Source: Candidatus Izemoplasmatales bacterium | GTDB taxonomy: Bacteria > Bacillota_I > Bacilli_A > Izemoplasmatales > Hujiaoplasmataceae | Assembly: GCA_041649275.1 (NCBI GenBank) | Contig: JBAZNL010000002.1 | Location: forward strand, 62,001 to 126,000 | Reading direction: 5' to 3' | DNA length: 64,000 bases | Shown here: one piece after another, positions 61,155 through 64,000 of the stretch | Position numbering within the stretch: the stretch's first letter is position 1 | How the letters are laid out: the number at the start of each line of letters is the position of its first letter | Made by a program: the position numbers and the translations under genes | Notes under the pieces: generated by a model | Told to the model about the DNA's origin: nothing | The model's input: the letters and a program-made list of their open reading frames with translations, nothing else | Databases searched by the model: none

Positions 61155-61169
61155 CATATTCTATTCCGA

Positions 61170-61213
61170 TAACAAATTAGTTAATCTACATCCATTTTAT
61201 AACAAATTAGTTA
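61170..61213 (+). repeat. two identical operator-like palindromes
   Basis: TAACAAATTAGTTA occurs at 61170-61183 and 61200-61213, exactly 30 bp apart (three helical turns). Each is a near palindrome (TAAC-N6-GTTA). They lie just upstream of the XRE gene and are its likely autoregulatory sites. Confidence 0.75.
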
Positions 61214-61263
61214 TTAGTCAACTGAGTTTCGATAAAAAATGATATTATGAAGGAGGGAAGGAG

Positions 61264-61509
61264 ATGAAAGACTTGCTTTCGATCAGAAAAGAAAAAAATT
61301 TAACTCAAAGAGAACTTGGAGAGATCATCGGCGTTTCAAATGCACAGATTGGTCGAATTGAATCAGGCGTTTGTGAACTATCACTTACGCAATACGCAAA
61401 ATTGATCACTGCACTTAGTCTTTCTGCAGAACAAGCTTCTCAATTGATGGAAGAAGCTCTTGCGACTGCAAAGCCTCCGAGGACTAGAAAATCAAAGGCC
61501 AGGGACTAA
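61264..61509 (+). CDS. XRE-family helix-turn-helix regulator
   Basis: 81 residues. The HTH covers about 5-60: LLSIRKEKNLTQRELGEIIG, then SNAQIGRIESG as recognition helix, followed by LSLTQYAKLITAL. The C-terminal 20 residues are basic. GAAGGAGGGAAGGAG precedes the ATG. It is convergent with the integrase gene, 15 bases apart. It probably represses itself, and perhaps other island genes, through the paired operators upstream. Confidence 0.9.
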   Translation: MKDLLSIRKEKNLTQRELGEIIGVSNAQIGRIESGVCELSLTQYAKLITALSLSAEQASQLMEEALATAKPPRTRKSKARD

Positions 61510-61524
61510 CCCCGGCCTTATTTT

Positions 61525-62385
61525 TTACAATTTCGGTGAATACATGTCGTAATTTTTCTTCAGATACCCAGTGGACATATGCATATAAATCTCAGTTGTT
61601 TTCGGATCAGAATGTCCCAGGACATACTGAAGCGGAACTAGAGGACATCCGTTCTCAACAAGCATTGTCGCAAACGTATGCCGTAGCATATGCGGATGAA
61701 TCGGTCCGATCTTCAGCTTCTTCGTCGCATATCTAAGAATCGCCATCACCATATCCGGACAGAATTCATGATTATATCGAAAATCCTTAAAGAGGAATTT
61801 CCGGTGAGGATCTACAGCGATATACAGCTGAAGCCGATCAAGAATCGCCCGGTCAAAGAATACTACTCGAGGACGGCCGTTCTTCGTGTGATCCAACATG
61901 ACGGAGCATGAATAGAGGTCAATATTTGCAATTTTTATAGCACACAACTCGCCGGATCTTACACCCGTATAAAACAGTATCATGAAAACCAGATACCTAG
62001 TCAAATCATTAGGTGTCAGATTCATTTCATTAAAATATGCCATGAGTTTGACGAGGTCACATCGAGGAACAACTTCGAAGCCTTTTTGTTTGAATTTAAC
62101 AACCGGGAAATCAGTGACTCCCTTTATCACAAGATTACTGTATTTCAAAACACGCTTGATGATGCCCAATCTCTTTTCGATCGTAGATCTTGACAGCGAT
62201 TTTTCCCACGATCTATATACTTTTTTAATTGATGAGTCATTCAAGCTTCTAATCGAACTAATACAATGGATCCCAAATTCGCGCAAGATCAAAACACCAT
62301 GCGCAGCAGTAAATCGATATGTTCCTAAGGACTTCGAAATCCGGATATAATCCAAATATCGAAAAAAACAATCTGCAAATCTCAT
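61525..62385 (-). CDS. tyrosine recombinase (integrase)
   Basis: 286 residues. The N-terminal SAM-like core-binding domain is about 1-100. The catalytic domain has the first Arg in TGVRSGEL (about 145), a DHTKNGRPR beta-hairpin with the Lys (about 168), HMLRHTFATM (His and Arg, about 238-241), LGHSDPKTT (second His, about 261) and the nucleophile Tyr in IYMHMS (about 269). All six residues are present, so it should be active. ATG 62385 has AAAGGAGAG upstream. It is most likely the integrase for insertion at tRNA-Arg(CCG). Confidence 0.93.
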   Translation of the reverse strand: MRFADCFFRYLDYIRISKSLGTYRFTAAHGVLILREFGIHCISSIRSLNDSSIKKVYRSWEKSLSRSTIEKRLGIIKRVLKYSNLVIKGVTDFPVVKFKQKGFEVVPRCDLVKLMAYFNEMNLTPNDLTRYLVFMILFYTGVRSGELCAIKIANIDLYSCSVMLDHTKNGRPRVVFFDRAILDRLQLYIAVDPHRKFLFKDFRYNHEFCPDMVMAILRYATKKLKIGPIHPHMLRHTFATMLVENGCPLVPLQYVLGHSDPKTTEIYMHMSTGYLKKNYDMYSPKL

Positions 62386-62476
62386 CTCTCTCCTTTTGGA
62401 ATCCGGATTTCCAATAAAAATTATACTCGAATTCCATAAATTTATGTATAATAATATATTAGGGGGTGGAGATATT

Positions 62477-62740
62477 ATGATTTCTAAAAGAATCTCGTTA
62501 GCATTACTAATTATCGGAAGTGTGCTATTGTCGTTTTTATTAGTTGCAATCATCGGCGGCCTTGTAATTAAGGTGGATCCAAACAATGATTTCTTCGAAG
62601 TATTGATAGAAATTGGCAACACACCACCAGTAGAATGGATTTTTAATACAGGTTTTGGTTTTTTAATAATCGCTGCGTTTCTCGACTCAATTGATAGAAT
62701 TGCAGATGGCATCACAAAAAAAGCTAATATAGATAAATGA
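62477..62740 (+). CDS. small two-helix membrane protein, unknown
   Basis: 87 residues. Membrane helices at about 7-32 and 55-75 are separated by an acidic loop, with a lysine-rich tail. GGGGTGGAG precedes ATG 62477, and TATAAT lies at 62447. It overlaps the next gene by four bases (ATGA). No family is recognised. It is the first of three coupled unknown genes that look like island cargo. Confidence 0.72.
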   Translation: MISKRISLALLIIGSVLLSFLLVAIIGGLVIKVDPNNDFFEVLIEIGNTPPVEWIFNTGFGFLIIAAFLDSIDRIADGITKKANIDK

Positions 62741-62976
62741 ACAAGAAAAAATATTCGTTTCGCAAAGACTATACTACAGAAGACCACTACACAATAATAG
62801 AATTAACCAATTCACTCGAAGAAGTAAATGCAAATCTAGAAATCATAAAACATGAAACAAGAAAAAACAATCAAGATTTGAACACTCGCATAGACAAAGC
62901 CTTCGAAAGGCTGTTGATCTTAAGTGATAAACTAGAACGCATTGAGAAAATAGTTGTTCATAATAAACACCTATAA
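62737..62976 (+). CDS. small coiled-coil protein, unknown
   Basis: 79 residues. The N terminus is basic (NKKKYSFRKDY), then a long amphipathic helix (about 20-75) with heptad-like hydrophobics (LTNSLEEVNANLEIIK, then FERLLILSDKLERIEKIV) predicts a coiled coil. No enzyme motif is seen. It is translationally coupled to the small membrane protein before it, and the next gene starts 20 bases later with GAGGATG upstream. Confidence 0.7.
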   Translation: MNKKKYSFRKDYTTEDHYTIIELTNSLEEVNANLEIIKHETRKNNQDLNTRIDKAFERLLILSDKLERIEKIVVHNKHL

Positions 62977-62996
62977 CACAATGAGGATGATACACT

Positions 62997-63617
62997 ATGA
63001 TACTCACTTGGTCTGGATGGGAAATATTTTTTAACGGTTTAAGTTCACTTTTAACGCTTCTCGCTATAATTGTTTCGTTGTATATAGCATTAAGAAAGCG
63101 CAAAGCGAACTATACATGCCAAATATCAAGTTCTGCGATAAATTCGATTAACCAAAAAGGGTTTTTCAACATCTCATTATATAATGTTGGCGAAATGCAA
63201 TTAAGCATTGAAAAAATAGGAATTATAATCAATAATCATTTTTATACCAATCAATTCCAAGAAAATATAAAAAAATTGATTCACACGATTAAAATAAACG
63301 AACACATGAACACTCATTTTGATACGCAGTACGGTGAATTCGTACTTGATATTGGCGAAAAATCAGATACTCCGATTTTCATCAAAGATTATTTTATTGT
63401 AAATACAAAGAAAAATAAGAAGTTGTTTGTAGGATACGTGATCAACGGAACACTAAAGAAATATTATCTCCACATTAAAGAAAACGTATTTTTCAAATTA
63501 TACGATTCCATTAGTGTTCACTCGAGATTATACGACAAAAAAAAGATCAAATCATATGTCATCAATGGTCATAACAATCTAACATCATTAACGGACGATG
63601 AATCAGTAAATGCATAA
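62997..63617 (+). CDS. membrane-anchored protein of unknown function
   Basis: 206 residues. One membrane helix near the N terminus (about 10-32) is followed by a basic stretch and a beta-rich domain (about 45-190) with alternating strands (FNISLYNVGEMQLSIEKIG, then FVLDIGEKSDTPIFIKDYF). It resembles the general plan of small anchored cytosolic domains carried by phage-like islands, but I recognise no family. It is third in the coupled set after the two-helix protein and the coiled-coil protein, and is followed by a strong two-way terminator. Confidence 0.72.
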   Translation: MILTWSGWEIFFNGLSSLLTLLAIIVSLYIALRKRKANYTCQISSSAINSINQKGFFNISLYNVGEMQLSIEKIGIIINNHFYTNQFQENIKKLIHTIKINEHMNTHFDTQYGEFVLDIGEKSDTPIFIKDYFIVNTKKNKKLFVGYVINGTLKKYYLHIKENVFFKLYDSISVHSRLYDKKKIKSYVINGHNNLTSLTDDESVNA

Positions 63618-63641
63618 TACTATAAATCAATAGACACTTAG

Positions 63642-63667
63642 AAAAGAGGGCTGTACAGCCCTCTTTT
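63642..63667. terminator. bidirectional terminator in the island
   Basis: A perfect 26-base palindrome (AAAAGAGGGCT-GTAC-AGCCCTCTTTT) between convergent genes. Confidence 0.92.
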
Positions 63668-63672
63668 ATTTA

Positions 63673-63906
63673 CTACAAACTCGCAACATATCGAATATCG
63701 GTATTTGGGACGATATGAATTTCAATTGAATATTCTTTGAGAAGTTGAAATTTATCGTTTTCTCCAATGTTCTGATGAACTTGAATCACCCTGGTGACAA
63801 CGGACTTATTCATTCCTTGCCACTCAGGTAGATAGTCTCTTTGCTGAATGCGTCTTTCGATTTCCTGCAATTCCAAAACTGAAACAATGCGAACATCTCT
63901 TGCCAC
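63673..63906 (-). CDS. small protein of unknown function
   Basis: 77 residues, GTG start seven bases after AAAGGGGG. It has a predicted helix (VLELQEIERRIQQRD), then a short loop with PEWQGMNKS and beta strands (RVIQVHQ, SIEIHIVPNTDIRYV). No family is recognised, and no toxin-antitoxin signature is visible. It faces the three-gene cargo unit across the terminator at 63642. Confidence 0.65.
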   Translation of the reverse strand: MARDVRIVSVLELQEIERRIQQRDYLPEWQGMNKSVVTRVIQVHQNIGENDKFQLLKEYSIEIHIVPNTDIRYVASL

Positions 63907-64000
63907 AACAAAGCCCCCTTTGAATTTCTATTTGATGTTGCTTTCTTCGAAACAATGATGTAGAATAAGTTCAGAGCCCAGCTGAGGGTTCAGAGTCGCC
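63907..64000 (+). other. island end, possible attachment site
   Basis: Noncoding. GTTCAGAG occurs twice (about 63970 and 63984). The final bases GTTCAGAGTCGCC match the tRNA-Arg(CCG) end GTTCGAGTCGCC apart from one inserted A. Confidence 0.4.

Larger units (their letters stand above)
61123..64000 (+). mobile_element. integrative island at tRNA-Arg(CCG)
   Basis: AT-rich DNA beginning at the 3' end of tRNA-Arg(CCG) and holding an XRE regulator, a tyrosine recombinase and four unknown genes. The last eight bases of the window (GAGTCGCC, 63993-64000) repeat the tRNA 3' end at 61114-61121 and may be the right attachment core. If so, the island is only about 2.9 kb; if not, it continues beyond the window. 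Confidence 0.6.

Overview
The window is 64 kb of a bacterial chromosome, G+C-rich except in a few islands. The gene content points to the Bacillota/Mycoplasmatota side of the tree. Evidence for this: a CshB-like DEAD-box helicase, an NtdP/DUF402 protein, TrmL, a YwaF-type membrane protein, a large glutamine-dependent NadE, infC-rpmI-rplT behind a leader, LytTR-DUF3021, an RsgI-like protein, pyruvate phosphate dikinase and GGAGG-type ribosome sites. TGA is used as a stop codon throughout, so this is not the Mycoplasma code. I cannot name the species from sequence alone.

Layout. 1-5.4 kb: partial ispH (minus), then helicase, endonuclease IV, TrmL, NtdP-like and M29 aminopeptidase. 5.5-9.4 kb: a pseudouridine synthase followed by two tandem CotH-like kinases, the first carrying a one-base frameshift. 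9.5-15.1 kb: an M42 peptidase (minus), then nadD-nadE-mnmA-patatin. 15.1-19.6 kb: an operon of unknown exported proteins plus an ABC transporter, then a PTS enzyme I-like protein. 19.6-25.5 kb: glmS-glmM-glmU (the whole route from fructose-6-P to UDP-GlcNAc) and infC-rpmI-rplT, with infC starting on AUU. 25.7-32.8 kb: a NatAB-type exporter, a run of small unknowns, a radical SAM protein, an ECF sigma factor with an RsgI-like partner, and a YwaF-type protein. 33-42.7 kb: a fused nucleoside kinase, glgA-glgC, tRNA-Thr, a second ABC exporter and ppdK.

42.8-48.8 kb is an accessory zone. It holds two AT-rich genes of unknown function, an IS1634-type element, the 3' remnant of an IS110-type element, a strongly structured RNA gene that looks like 6S RNA, and a complete IS110-type element whose 5' noncoding region is rich in hairpins and is a candidate bridge RNA. 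The core resumes at 48.8-60.8 kb: M42 peptidase, rsmD-coaD, a thioredoxin-like lipoprotein, a split chromate transporter, a three-domain sensor-like protein with degenerate active sites next to a 962-residue membrane glycosyltransferase, a lipoprotein-LytTR-DUF3021 operon, and a DUF438-like protein.

57.8-61.1 kb carries three different tRNA-Arg genes (TCT, CCT, CCG). Directly after the last one an AT-rich integrative island begins. It has an XRE-type regulator behind two identical operators 30 bp apart, a tyrosine recombinase, three unknown genes in a row and one small unknown gene. An 8-base copy of the tRNA 3' end lies at the very end of the window and may be the right attachment site.
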